A stretch of 28,653 nt of DNA from Pseudomonadota bacterium (GCA_021785795.1 JAJYEK010000040.1:1-28653); one strand, 5' to 3'. Positions 1 through 8,629 are shown, numbered from the stretch's first letter. Translations and numbers: made by a program. The notes: a model not told the origin generated them from the sequence alone.

Positions 1-394
1 GACCATCCCCCCCCTTTTTTTTCCGGACGCCTTGCCGGACTGCGGACTTTGGGTTTACCTGTTTGTCCCCTCGCCGCATCTGCCGTCCGGTCTTCGATGG
101 GTCTGGGTAATGGGAGTGTCCAGACCCGGTCTGGTCAGAGGGCCAGGACAGACGCCACCGGGTGCCAGGCGGCAGATTCTGCCTGCCTTACGGGAGCGCG
201 GAAGCTGCCATCCTGCGGCGCGCAGTCTGCGGTCCTGTCCCCGGGGGCGCAAGCGGGCTGCCTGGCAACTTGACGCTGTGTAAATCGTCTGCTCCGGAAG
301 CGGGCGCGAATTCCAACCGCCCTTGCCCGGGCACCCTGAACGGCTGTCCCTAAACCCAAGCATATGGTTAGTTTTTTTGCCGCGGGTGGATATA
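1..394. other. Non-coding leader region upstream of gspC
   Basis: No recognisable gene, RNA or mobile element was found in these 394 bases. Short open frames occur on both strands, but their translations are Arg/Pro/Ser-rich and look like no family I know. The left edge has a run of eight C (7-14) followed directly by eight T (15-22). A run of seven T (372-378) lies shortly before gspC. The stretch presumably contains the promoter of the secretion operon; the only consensus-like hexamer, TATAAT at 391-396, overlaps the likely gspC start codon and has no good -35 partner. Confidence 0.5.
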
Positions 395-1309
395 ATGGAA
401 AACATGAGTGCTACAGCACCGGGGCAGTTCACGGGCACCGGGCACGATATGATAGCCACGTTATGGAGGGGGTCGACGTCGCCGCTTTTCCGGCGATGGT
501 TTGCTGCCCTCGTCAATATTGCCATAGTGACCCTATTTGCCTGGAGCATGGCCCGCTGGACGTGGATGCTAGCGGCCCCTGCCGCTCCACAGGCGATTCC
601 GGGCGATAATTCAGGAATCGCGGGTCAGTTACTGAACCTGCAGCCGGTGCTGGAGGCGCAGATCTTCGGCCAGTCACCACAAGCGGCCGTCGCCGGGGAG
701 GCGCTCGATGCGATTCCGATCAGCGGTCTCAATCTCGTCCTTGCTGGAGTCGTGGCGGCAGGCAAAGCCAGTCTGGCGCTCATCAGCGTCGATGGCCGTC
801 CGCAGGCGCCGTTTGCCATCGGCCAGGAAGTGACGGCCGGTGCCATACTGAAGGCGGTTTATCCGGACCGGGTCCTGCTCATCCGAAACGGGGTTACGGA
901 GAGCCTGATGCTCAAGGGCGTGAAGGATGTGGCCTCAGGTGTGTCGGTCGGGCCATCGCTTCCGGAAGGGTCGTTGCTGGCCGGCATCCGGAGGCGAGGA
1001 GAGGGCGATTATGTCGTGCCTCGGGGTGTGATCAATGCCGAACTGCACCAGCCGCAAAAGCTGCTGACGGAGGCTCTGATGGTGCCTGATCCGGGTGGGG
1101 GATTCCTTGTGCGCGAGATTCAGCCGAACAGCGTATATCAGAAGCTCGGTCTCCATGTGGGCGATGTCATACGGAGCGTCAATGGCGAGCCCGTGAACAC
1201 GATGCAGGATGCCATGCGCGCCTACCAGCAGGCTCAGAACCTAAAGGACATACAGCTTGAAATCGTCCGTAACGGCCGGCCGGAAGTCCTCCAGTATCAG
1301 ATCCAGTAA
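395..1309 (+). CDS. gspC: Type II secretion system protein GspC
   Basis: GspC links the inner-membrane platform to the secretin GspD in the periplasm. The 304-residue protein has a short cytoplasmic N-terminus, one membrane helix at about residues 36-60, a homology region in the middle (about 75-170) that in the family contacts the secretin N0 domain, and a C-terminal PDZ domain (about 230-300) with the typical LGLHVGDVIRSVNG stretch. The ATG at 395 was chosen because GGGTGGA sits a few bases upstream. ATG 404 and ATG 449 are alternatives, and the frame is open back to 323. TATAAT overlaps the start codon, so transcription could begin close to ATG 404. It is the first gene of the gsp operon; gspD follows after 51 nt. 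The family is clear from the PDZ domain and the position. Confidence 0.93.
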   Translation: MENMSATAPGQFTGTGHDMIATLWRGSTSPLFRRWFAALVNIAIVTLFAWSMARWTWMLAAPAAPQAIPGDNSGIAGQLLNLQPVLEAQIFGQSPQAAVAGEALDAIPISGLNLVLAGVVAAGKASLALISVDGRPQAPFAIGQEVTAGAILKAVYPDRVLLIRNGVTESLMLKGVKDVASGVSVGPSLPEGSLLAGIRRRGEGDYVVPRGVINAELHQPQKLLTEALMVPDPGGGFLVREIQPNSVYQKLGLHVGDVIRSVNGEPVNTMQDAMRAYQQAQNLKDIQLEIVRNGRPEVLQYQIQ

Positions 1310-1360
1310 TACATTCGTCATGCTGTCTATGGCCAAATCCCCTGGGAAAATGATCAACAC

Positions 1361-3637
1361 ATGAATAAACGCCTGCCCCCCCAATTTGCCCTCTGGCTGT
1401 CGGCGGCCGCTCTGGCCGGAACGACCGTCTGTGCGCAGGCCGTGCAAATGGTGCCGATCGCGACCAATGGAGAGGTTCCCGCACCGATGCCGGCGCAGCA
1501 GGCCGAGCCGATCGGCCCGCCGGTGGCGGTGCCGTCGCCAGCGGCACCGCCGCTACCGCAGCCAGTGCCGCCCGCGACCGGTTATGTTCCAGTGCCGCCG
1601 GCTGCCGCGCCGCAGCTGCGTCCCGGGCAGATGCTGTTCAACTTCCAGGATGCCGACATCCGGGCGGTGATCAAGACGGTGTCGGAGCTCACCGGCCGCA
1701 ATTTCCTGGTCGACCCGCGGGTCAAGGGGAAGGTGACGATCATCTCCTCCACGCCGGTATCCAAGGCAGCGGCCTACCAGATATTCATTTCGGCCCTGAA
1801 GGCGCAGGGTTTCACTGCCGCCAATGGTCCTGGCGGCATCGTCAAGATCATTCCCGAGGCCGAGGCCAAGCCGGAGGCGCGGGTAGGCTACGGACCGATC
1901 GTGCACAAAAGCGACCAGTGGGTCACCCATGTCGTAGTGGTCAAGAATGCCTCGGCGCCGCAGCTGGTTCCGCTGCTGCGACCCCTGATGTCGCCGACGG
2001 CGATGCTTTCGGTCTATGCACCGGACAACGCGCTGATCATTACCGATACGGCACAGAGCGTGCGTAACGTGCTCGAGGTTGTCAGTCGTCTCGATCAGCC
2101 CGGAAACATGGGCGTAACGGTGATCCCGTTGCGGCATGCCTCGGTGCTGGACGTTGCGCCGGTGATCAGCCGTTTCATAGCAAGCGCCAATGTCGCCGGC
2201 CAGCCAGGCATGCCGGGGGTGGCGCCCGGATCTGCCGCCGGCAGCAACCGGCTGGTGGTCGTGCCCGATGTGCGCACCAACAGCCTGCTCGTGCGTGCCG
2301 ACAATCCCGGGCGGCTGGCGGAGCTGCGTTCGCTCGTCGCGAAGCTCGATGTTCCGGCGCAACCCGGCGGAAGGACGCATGTGGTCTACCTGCGCAATGC
2401 CGATGCGACCAAACTCGCCCAGATCCTGCGCGGCCTTCTCTCCGGCGAGGCGCAAGCCTCGGCGACGCCGAGCGTCACCGGCGCAACGGCGCTGAAGGGG
2501 CCGACCGGAAACAAGGCGGCTGCTGATTCGCGGATCCAGGCGGACGAGTCGTCCAATGCGTTGATCATCGATGCTCCCGATTCCGTATATAACAGCCTGC
2601 GCAGCGTGATCGCGAAACTCGACATACGCCGCGCCCAGGTATTCGTCGAAGCACTGATCGCGGAAGTGTCGAGCGACCGGGCCTCGCAGTTTGGGGTCCA
2701 GTGGGCGGGTCTGACCGGAGCCGGTTCGGGCTCCGTTGCCGCACTAACGAACTATTCGGCCGCACCCGGCATCATCAACTCCGTCGCCAGTCCCGTTACG
2801 ACGCTCGGCGCCGCCGACGGCTTGTCGATCGGATTCGTCGGGCCGAAGATTGTGCTGCCGGATGGCACCGTGACCTACGGCCTCGGAGCGCTGGCGCGCG
2901 CACTGGAAACCGACGATAACGCCAATATCCTGTCGGCCCCGGACCTGCTCACCCTGGACAACGCCCAGGCTAAGATCGTCGTGGCCCAGAATGTGCCGTT
3001 CCTCACTGGCGAATACGCCCAGTCAACGACGACCTCCGGGGTGGTCAATCCGTTCCAGACCATAGAACGCAAAGACGTCGGCCTGACGCTCAAGGTCAAG
3101 CCGCAGATCACCGAGGGCAACAGCGTTAAGCTGCGCATCCAGGAGGAGGTGTCGAGCGTCGTTCCTTCGTCGAATCCCCTGACCGAGAGCACCAACAAGC
3201 GCTCTCTGGATACGACCGTGCTCGTTGATGACGGCAATACCGTCGTGCTCGGCGGGCTGATCCAGAACACTCTTAACGTCAATGACGAGTCCGTGCCGGT
3301 CCTGGGCCGTCTCCCGCTGCTTGGCTGGCTTTTCCGGTACCGGAATCACGAAAAGGTCAAGACAAACCTCATGATTTTCCTGCGGCCGATCATCGTGCGG
3401 TCCATGGCCGATACCCGCGGTTTCACCGCCGACCGCTATGCGTATATCGCCGGACAGCATCCGCTGACGTCGGCGCAGCTGCTGCTGCTGGACAGGTTTA
3501 GCGCCAGCCATAATATGCCGATCAGGTCGGCTCCGCCGGTTGGAGTCAGGCCCCAGGAACTGCTCGGTCCGCCGGCGATGCCTCCCGACACGCCCATTGA
3601 CCAGGGATCGGTGCCGGCCAACGCACCGAAGAAATAG
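1361..3637 (+). CDS. gspD: Type II secretion system secretin GspD
   Basis: Outer-membrane secretin through which folded exoproteins leave the cell. The protein has 758 residues. A Sec signal peptide with probable cleavage after AQA (residue 27) is followed by a linker of about 60 residues (28-88) very rich in Pro and Ala, then the N0 domain (MLFNFQDADIRAVIKTV, from about 91), N1, N2 and N3 ring domains, and the C-terminal secretin barrel ending in VPVLGRLPLLGWLF and LMIFLRPIIVRS. No lipobox is visible. The Pro-rich linker before N0 is not part of the core secretin fold and makes the protein longer than the usual 650-700 residues. A run of seven C occurs at codons 6-8. The first base of the gspE start lies 17 nt after the stop. 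Confidence 0.97.
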   Translation: MNKRLPPQFALWLSAAALAGTTVCAQAVQMVPIATNGEVPAPMPAQQAEPIGPPVAVPSPAAPPLPQPVPPATGYVPVPPAAAPQLRPGQMLFNFQDADIRAVIKTVSELTGRNFLVDPRVKGKVTIISSTPVSKAAAYQIFISALKAQGFTAANGPGGIVKIIPEAEAKPEARVGYGPIVHKSDQWVTHVVVVKNASAPQLVPLLRPLMSPTAMLSVYAPDNALIITDTAQSVRNVLEVVSRLDQPGNMGVTVIPLRHASVLDVAPVISRFIASANVAGQPGMPGVAPGSAAGSNRLVVVPDVRTNSLLVRADNPGRLAELRSLVAKLDVPAQPGGRTHVVYLRNADATKLAQILRGLLSGEAQASATPSVTGATALKGPTGNKAAADSRIQADESSNALIIDAPDSVYNSLRSVIAKLDIRRAQVFVEALIAEVSSDRASQFGVQWAGLTGAGSGSVAALTNYSAAPGIINSVASPVTTLGAADGLSIGFVGPKIVLPDGTVTYGLGALARALETDDNANILSAPDLLTLDNAQAKIVVAQNVPFLTGEYAQSTTTSGVVNPFQTIERKDVGLTLKVKPQITEGNSVKLRIQEEVSSVVPSSNPLTESTNKRSLDTTVLVDDGNTVVLGGLIQNTLNVNDESVPVLGRLPLLGWLFRYRNHEKVKTNLMIFLRPIIVRSMADTRGFTADRYAYIAGQHPLTSAQLLLLDRFSASHNMPIRSAPPVGVRPQELLGPPAMPPDTPIDQGSVPANAPKK

Positions 3638-3653
3638 AGGGCACTTCCTGAAG

Positions 3654-5171
3654 ATGAGCGCCGCATTTGATCTGCAAGAACTGGATCCGGATCTGTGCCA
3701 GCGCCTGCCGTACCATTATGCAAAGCGGCATGGTGTGCTGAGCGCACGTCAGGTCGACGGTGTCGTCGAAGTGTGGTCGCGTCCGGGCGTCGCGACCACG
3801 GTTCTGGCGGAGCTTCGCCGCGCGTTGGGGCAGCCGCTGCGCGTGCACGAGCTGACCAGCGAGAATTTCGAGTCAGCGCTCAACCGCGCCTACGAACGCG
3901 GCATGAGCCAGGCAGTGCAGATCGTGGACGACCTGGGCGAGGATATGGATCTTGCGGAACTCGCGCAGAATTTGCCGCGCGCCGAGGACCTGCTCGAGAG
4001 CGAGGACGATGCTCCGATCGTGCGGCTCATCAACGCGCTCCTCACCCAGGCGGTGCGCGAAGGGGCCTCCGACATCCATATCGAGCCGTTTGAGACCCGT
4101 TCGGTGGTGCGGTTCCGGCTGGACGGAGTGCTGCGCGATATCGTCGAGCCGCAGCCGGTGCTGCACGGTGTCATCGTTTCGCGTATCAAGATCATGGCGC
4201 GTCTCGACATTGCCGAAAAGCGCATGCCCCAGGACGGTCGCATCACCTTGCGACTCGCGGGGCGTCCGGTGGACGTTCGGGTGTCGACGCTGCCGACCGG
4301 GCACGGAGAACGTGTCGTGCTGCGTCTGCTCGACAAGCAGGTCGGACGGCTGCGTCTGGCTGGTCTCGGAATGTCCGAAAAGACGCTTGCCGTTCTCGAC
4401 CACCTTATCCATCAGCCGCACGGGATCATTCTCGTCACGGGACCGACTGGTTCCGGAAAAACCACGACGCTGTATGCGGCGCTGTCGCAGCTCGACGCCA
4501 AGCGCCACAATATCGTGACTGTCGAGGATCCGATCGAATACGATTTGGACGGCATCGGCCAGACCCATGTGAATCCGAAGATCGATCTGACGTTCGCGCG
4601 GGCGTTGCGCGCCATTTTGCGCCAGGACCCGGACATCATCATGATCGGCGAGATCCGCGATCTGGAGACCGCGCAGATCGCGGTGCAGGCAAGCCTTACC
4701 GGCCACCTTGTGCTCGCTACCCTGCATACCAATGATGCCGTGGGGGCAATTACACGCCTGGTTGACATGGGTGTCGAGCCGTTTCTGGTGGCGTCGAGCC
4801 TGCTGGGCGTCCTGGCGCAGCGCCTGGTACGCAGGCTCTGTCCCCTGTGCCGGCAGGCGCATGTACCTACCGCCACCGAGGCGGAGTTGCTGGAGATGAG
4901 TCCGGAAAAGGCTGCGCACATCACGCTCTATCGTGCGACCGGCTGCGCCGGCTGCGGTAACACCGGATATCAGGGGCGCACCGGCATCTACGAGCTCCTG
5001 CCGGTGGACGAGGCGTTGCGGAGCCTCATTCACGACCGTGCCGCCGAAGGCCGTATACGCGATCACGGCCGGATGCATGGCATGCAGAGCCTGCGCCAGG
5101 ACGGGTTGCGCTGGGTGCTGGCCGGCGAGACCAGTCTGGAAGAGGTATTGCGTGTGTCGCGCGAGGACTAG
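3654..5171 (+). CDS. gspE: Type II secretion ATPase GspE
   Basis: Cytoplasmic hexameric ATPase that powers pseudopilus assembly. It has 505 residues, the normal length for the family. The N1E/N2E region that docks on GspL is followed by the nucleotide-binding core: Walker A GPTGSGKT at 263-270, an Asp box (VEDPIEYDLDGIGQTHVNP), Walker B with DPDIIMIGEIRD at about 323-335, and a His box (ATLHTNDA). A tetracysteine zinc site is present as C396-x2-C399 and C431-x2-C434, as in GspE and PilB rather than PilT. ATG 3654 (MSAAFDL) was chosen because it falls just after the gspD stop and gives a family-length product; the frame is open upstream inside gspD. The Shine-Dalgarno candidate AGAGG is a little far from the start (13 nt). 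Confidence 0.97.
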   Translation: MSAAFDLQELDPDLCQRLPYHYAKRHGVLSARQVDGVVEVWSRPGVATTVLAELRRALGQPLRVHELTSENFESALNRAYERGMSQAVQIVDDLGEDMDLAELAQNLPRAEDLLESEDDAPIVRLINALLTQAVREGASDIHIEPFETRSVVRFRLDGVLRDIVEPQPVLHGVIVSRIKIMARLDIAEKRMPQDGRITLRLAGRPVDVRVSTLPTGHGERVVLRLLDKQVGRLRLAGLGMSEKTLAVLDHLIHQPHGIILVTGPTGSGKTTTLYAALSQLDAKRHNIVTVEDPIEYDLDGIGQTHVNPKIDLTFARALRAILRQDPDIIMIGEIRDLETAQIAVQASLTGHLVLATLHTNDAVGAITRLVDMGVEPFLVASSLLGVLAQRLVRRLCPLCRQAHVPTATEAELLEMSPEKAAHITLYRATGCAGCGNTGYQGRTGIYELLPVDEALRSLIHDRAAEGRIRDHGRMHGMQSLRQDGLRWVLAGETSLEEVLRVSRED

Positions 5172-5220
5172 AGATGGGCGGCGGGATGTGGTGGCGACTA
5201 TCCGGCAGGGGCGTCATTGC

Positions 5221-5237
5221 GCTGCGGCAGCCGCAGC
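5221..5237. repeat. Perfect 8-bp inverted repeat in the gspE-gspF gap
   Basis: GCTGCGGC, one central A, then GCCGCAGC. The element lies in the 105-nt non-coding gap between the gspE stop and the gspF start. No T-run follows, so it is not a typical intrinsic terminator. It may form a hairpin in the operon mRNA that affects stability or partial termination. Confidence 0.5.
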
Positions 5238-5276
5238 CGGTGCTGCACGCAGGTGGCCGGCTGCGGCAGGGGACAT

Positions 5277-6503
5277 ATGGCGGCGTTTGAATATCAGGCC
5301 CTGGATGCCAAAGGCCGGGCCGTCAAGGGTGTGGTCGAAGGCGATGCGGAGCGGCAGGTGCGCGCTATTCTCCGTGAGCGCGGCCTCACTCCTATGCACG
5401 TTGCGGCCATACGCGCCGCCCGGTCCGAGGCGCAGACCCCGGGCGCTGCGCGCAGGCTGTGGCGCCGCGGCATCTCAGGCAGTGAGCTTGCGCTGCTCAC
5501 GCGGCAGTTTGCCACCCTGGTGCATGCGGGGCTGACGATCGAGGAATGCCTCAATGCCCTGGTCGAACAGACCGAATCGGCGCGTACGCGTACCGTGCTG
5601 GCTGGTGTGCGCGGACGGGTCCTGGAAGGGCAGGCGCTGGCACGCAGCATGGGAGATTTTCCGGAAGCATTTCCGGACATTTACCGCAACATGGTGGACG
5701 CTGGTGAGCAGTCCGGAAAGCTGGATGAGGTGCTCGAGCGGCTGGCTGGCTACACCGAGGAGCGGCAGGCATTGCAGAACAAGGTTCTGCTCGCATTCAT
5801 CTACCCCGCGCTCGTCACCATCGTGGCGCTGTCGGTGGTGGCGGGGCTGCTGATCTACGTCGTCCCACAGGTCACGCGTGTTTTCACAGACAGCGGACAG
5901 GCGCTGCCGGCGCCGACGCGAATCCTGATCCACTTGAGCGACTTTGTGCGCGCTGTCGGCATCTGGTGGCTGGTGGGTGCGGCCGCGGTGTATCTCGGGG
6001 TGCGCACGATGCTGCGGGAGCCGAAGCTGCGTGCGCGCTGGCATCGCGGTCTTCTGGGGATTCCGCTGTTCGGACGCCTGGTGCGCGGAGTCAATGCCGC
6101 GCGCCTCACGAGCACGCTCGGGATCCTGACCGCCAGCGGCATTCCGTTGCTGAATGCCATGCAGTCTGCATTCCAGGTTGTTGGAAATCTGCCGATGCGC
6201 GCCGCTGTCGAGGATGCCCTGCGCCAGGTGCGCGAAGGCGGAAGCCTGTCGCGATCCCTGGGCAAGTCGAAGCTGTTCCCGCCTCTGGTGATCCATCTGA
6301 TCGCGAGCGGAGAGGCGAGCGGGAGTCTTGATTTGATGCTTGTGCGCGCGGCCGAGGCGCAGACCCGGGAACTGGAGAACTGGGTTTCGGCGCTGACCGC
6401 GTTGCTGGAGCCGGCGCTGATACTGGTGATGGGCGGCATCGTCCTGTTCATCGTGCTGGCGATCATGTTGCCGATAATCGATATGAACCAGTTGATTAAG
6501 TGA
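5277..6503 (+). CDS. gspF: Type II secretion inner-membrane platform protein GspF
   Basis: Polytopic core of the inner-membrane platform on which GspE acts to drive pseudopilus growth. It has 408 residues, as usual for GspF. It starts with MAAFEYQALDAKGR, typical of GspF/PilC, and contains two repeated cytoplasmic helical domains, each with a GEQSG- or GEASGSL-type motif (near residue 145 and near 345). Three hydrophobic segments are visible: about 170-195, 223-243 and 375-400. The start at 5277 has AGGGGA a few bases upstream; the frame is open further upstream to 5217, but that part is a low-complexity, Cys/Arg-rich leader and is unlikely to be translated. gspG begins 8 nt after the stop. 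Confidence 0.96.
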   Translation: MAAFEYQALDAKGRAVKGVVEGDAERQVRAILRERGLTPMHVAAIRAARSEAQTPGAARRLWRRGISGSELALLTRQFATLVHAGLTIEECLNALVEQTESARTRTVLAGVRGRVLEGQALARSMGDFPEAFPDIYRNMVDAGEQSGKLDEVLERLAGYTEERQALQNKVLLAFIYPALVTIVALSVVAGLLIYVVPQVTRVFTDSGQALPAPTRILIHLSDFVRAVGIWWLVGAAAVYLGVRTMLREPKLRARWHRGLLGIPLFGRLVRGVNAARLTSTLGILTASGIPLLNAMQSAFQVVGNLPMRAAVEDALRQVREGGSLSRSLGKSKLFPPLVIHLIASGEASGSLDLMLVRAAEAQTRELENWVSALTALLEPALILVMGGIVLFIVLAIMLPIIDMNQLIK

Positions 6504-6511
6504 GGATAGCT

Positions 6512-6952
6512 ATGCGCAGGAGCAAAATACAGTCTGGATTTACGCTGATCGAAGTGCTGGTAGTGATGGTGATCCTGGGTATCCTGGCCGCCATCATCGT
6601 CCCGCGCATCATGGACCGCCCCGAGCAGGCGCGCGTGGTGGCGGCAAAAAACGACATTCGCGCGATCGTCAGCGCGCTCAATATGTATCGTTTGGACAAC
6701 GGCACCTATCCGAGCACGGAGCAGGGGCTGGCGGCGCTGGTGCACAAGCCGGATACCGGCAACATCCCGGAAAACTGGAGACCCGGCGGCTATCTGGACC
6801 GCATGCCGAAGGACCCCTGGGGCCATTATTACCAGTACCTCAATCCGGGACTGCACGGCGAAATCGACGTTTTTAGCTATGGCCCGAACGGTCCGTCCGC
6901 AGACGGCGGGAGCAGCAGCCAGGAGATCGGCAACTGGAACCTGAACCAATGA
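6512..6952 (+). CDS. gspG: Major pseudopilin GspG
   Basis: Main subunit of the periplasmic pseudopilus. The 146-residue prepilin has a leader of eight residues ending in Gly (MRRSKIQSG, cut before F), then FTLIEVLVVMVILGILAA with Glu at mature position 5, followed by the compact GspG globular domain including TYPSTEQGLAALV and YQYLNPGLHGEIDVFSYG. The C-terminal loop that binds calcium in the family reads GPNG...QEIGNW here, a mild variation on the more common Asp-rich version. ATG 6512 is preceded by TGAGGA, which overlaps the gspF stop; a GTG at 6500 is a poorer alternative. It needs a prepilin peptidase (GspO/PilD) encoded elsewhere. Confidence 0.97.
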   Translation: MRRSKIQSGFTLIEVLVVMVILGILAAIIVPRIMDRPEQARVVAAKNDIRAIVSALNMYRLDNGTYPSTEQGLAALVHKPDTGNIPENWRPGGYLDRMPKDPWGHYYQYLNPGLHGEIDVFSYGPNGPSADGGSSSQEIGNWNLNQ

Positions 6953-6991
6953 TCCGGCTACGGGCAATGCCGGGTGCGTGCCTTGGAACAT

Positions 6992-7627
6992 ATGCGGTGC
7001 GCGGACCGCGGCCGGGGTTTGCCGCGGGCGTCGCCGCCCGAGAAGGCCGGGTCCGCGCCTGCACCGGCACGTTCTGAAGGCGCCCGCGGGATTTCCGTGA
7101 CTGCGGCGTCCGTGTCCGGGGCACGTCGGGGCTTGTGGTCTGCTGGCCGCACGGCCGCGCGCGGCTTTACGCTGATCGAGCTGCTGGTGGTTATGGTGCT
7201 GATCGTGATCGTGATCGGCACCGTAGGGCTCGGTCTCGGAGGCAGCGACTCGCGAGCGGTTCAGCAGGAAGCGGCGCGGCTCGCGCTGCTCGTGCGCACT
7301 GCGCACCAGGAAGCCATACTGGAGGGAGAGGTATATGCGGTCGCCCTGGCCCCCGACGGCTACCGGTTTCTCGTTCTAAACAACCGCAAGGGGAAGTTCG
7401 AGGCCATCAGGGCCGATCAAATCCTGCGTCCCAGGCGTCTGCCGCCGAATATGTCCATCACTTCGGTCACCATCAATGGCGCCAGCGCCGGAAACCGGCC
7501 GGAGCTGATCCTGCTGCCGACCGGCGAACTGCCCGAGTTCGACATCGTTATCGGCCGCGACGGCGTCAGCTGGAGCATCCAGGGAACCGCGGACGGCGTG
7601 ATCCGGACGGTGCGGCGGCATGCTTAG
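6992..7627 (+). CDS. gspH: Minor pseudopilin GspH (start uncertain)
   Basis: Minor pseudopilin of the secretion pseudopilus tip. The recognisable part begins at 7166 with G^FTLIELLVVMVLIVIVIGTVGLG, a class III prepilin leader site with Glu5, followed by the GspH/FimT-type C-terminal region. The start is unclear: ATG 6992 (GGA upstream) would give a leader of 58 residues, GTG 6974 one of 64, GTG 7097 one of 23 and TTG 7133 one of 11. Family leaders are usually short, so either a weak downstream GTG/TTG is used or this protein has an extra N-terminal stretch rich in Arg, Ala and Pro. The stop overlaps gspI by 8 nt, showing translational coupling. Confidence 0.85.
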   Translation: MRCADRGRGLPRASPPEKAGSAPAPARSEGARGISVTAASVSGARRGLWSAGRTAARGFTLIELLVVMVLIVIVIGTVGLGLGGSDSRAVQQEAARLALLVRTAHQEAILEGEVYAVALAPDGYRFLVLNNRKGKFEAIRADQILRPRRLPPNMSITSVTINGASAGNRPELILLPTGELPEFDIVIGRDGVSWSIQGTADGVIRTVRRHA

Positions 7628-7988
7628 CCGGGACCGCGGATTCACCTTGCTCGAAGTGTTGGTCGCGCTGGCAGTTCTTGCGATCGCCCTGGCGGCGGTC
7701 ATGCGCGTGGTGATCCAGTCGATCGAGACCAGCATCAGCCTGCGCAACCATCTGGAAGCGCAATGGGTGGCGGAAAACCGCATGACTGAACACCAGTTGC
7801 GCGGCGACTGGCCGTCTACCGATACGACTAGCGGTACCACGGAGTTCAACGGCCGCAAATGGTATTGGCGTGAGCAGGTCTCGGCAACCGCGATCGCCGG
7901 ATTCCGCCAGGTGCGGATAGAAGTGCGCGCCGGGCGCCACCGGGAGGCGCTCGGTCGCATCATCGGCTTCCTGAGGCAGCCGCCATGA
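7620..7988 (+). CDS. gspI: Minor pseudopilin GspI
   Basis: Minor pseudopilin thought to nucleate the tip complex with GspJ and GspK. It has 122 residues, the usual size. The leader MLSRDRG is cut before FTLLEVLVALAVLAIALAAVMRV, with Glu at mature position 5. The C-terminal part (FNGRKWYWREQV...RQVRIEVR) matches the small GspI domain. It overlaps the end of gspH by 8 nt and shares ATGA with gspJ. Confidence 0.94.
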   Translation: MLSRDRGFTLLEVLVALAVLAIALAAVMRVVIQSIETSISLRNHLEAQWVAENRMTEHQLRGDWPSTDTTSGTTEFNGRKWYWREQVSATAIAGFRQVRIEVRAGRHREALGRIIGFLRQPP

Positions 7989-8629
7989 ACAACGGGCCCC
8001 GGTACCGTTGCGCGCGCGGCCTGACGCTGTTCGAAATGCTGGTGGCGATCGCGATATTCGCCATCGTATCGGTCATGACCTACGGCGTACTCGACCAGGT
8101 CCTGCGCGGCCGTGACCGCGTGACCGCAGAACGCCGATTCTGGAGCGGGCTGGCCATGTGTTATGCGCACCTGCAGGACGACCTGTCGCAGGTTCGGCCA
8201 CGCCCGGTCATTGACGATGATGGTCAGATGCTGCCGGCATTCATCATCCGTCCCGCGGACGTCCGCACCCTCAGCGCCCCGCAGCTCGAATTCACCCGTG
8301 GCGGCGTACTGGTGACCGGTGACGCCACGCGCAGCGACCTGGAACGCGTTGGCTACGAGCTGCGGCATAACGTGCTGTGGCGCTTGAACTGGCCGGTGCT
8401 GGACCGCGCGCCCAGCACGGTGCCGGTGAAATCGGAAATTCTTAGCAACGTCACGGAGTTCCGGGTGCGTGCGTTCGCGCCCGACCAGCTGTGGTCCGAT
8501 CTGTGGCCGCAGCTGGCCGGTGGCGCTTCGAGCCCCGCCATGGTCAACCCGCTTCCGCGTGGCGTTGAGGTCAGGCTCTCGATCCGCGGCCGCGGCCGCT
8601 TCAAGTGGCTGTTCCTCGTTCATGAATAG
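7985..8629 (+). CDS. gspJ: Minor pseudopilin GspJ
   Basis: Minor pseudopilin of the tip complex, 214 residues. The leader (MNNGPRYRCARG) is cut before LTLFEMLVAIAIFAIVSVMTYG; mature residue 1 is Leu instead of the usual Phe, while Glu5 is kept. The central YxVLDQVLRGRDRV and C-terminal PRGVEVRLS parts fit the GspJ family. The start ATG overlaps the gspI stop in ATGA; the end overlaps gspK by 8 nt. Confidence 0.94.
   Translation: MNNGPRYRCARGLTLFEMLVAIAIFAIVSVMTYGVLDQVLRGRDRVTAERRFWSGLAMCYAHLQDDLSQVRPRPVIDDDGQMLPAFIIRPADVRTLSAPQLEFTRGGVLVTGDATRSDLERVGYELRHNVLWRLNWPVLDRAPSTVPVKSEILSNVTEFRVRAFAPDQLWSDLWPQLAGGASSPAMVNPLPRGVEVRLSIRGRGRFKWLFLVHE

Noticed and set aside
3873..5078. Long open frame on the minus strand (about 400 codons)
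   Set aside because: It lies fully inside gspE on the opposite strand; its translation is His/Arg/Gln-rich with no family features. High GC keeps such antisense frames open.
5855..7306. Open frame of about 480 codons on the minus strand
   Set aside because: Antisense to gspF, gspG and gspH, which all have clear family motifs; the frame crosses three gene boundaries and has no ribosome-binding site of note.
7376..8623. Minus-strand frame of about 415 codons
   Set aside because: Antisense to gspH, gspI and gspJ; composition typical of a shadow frame.
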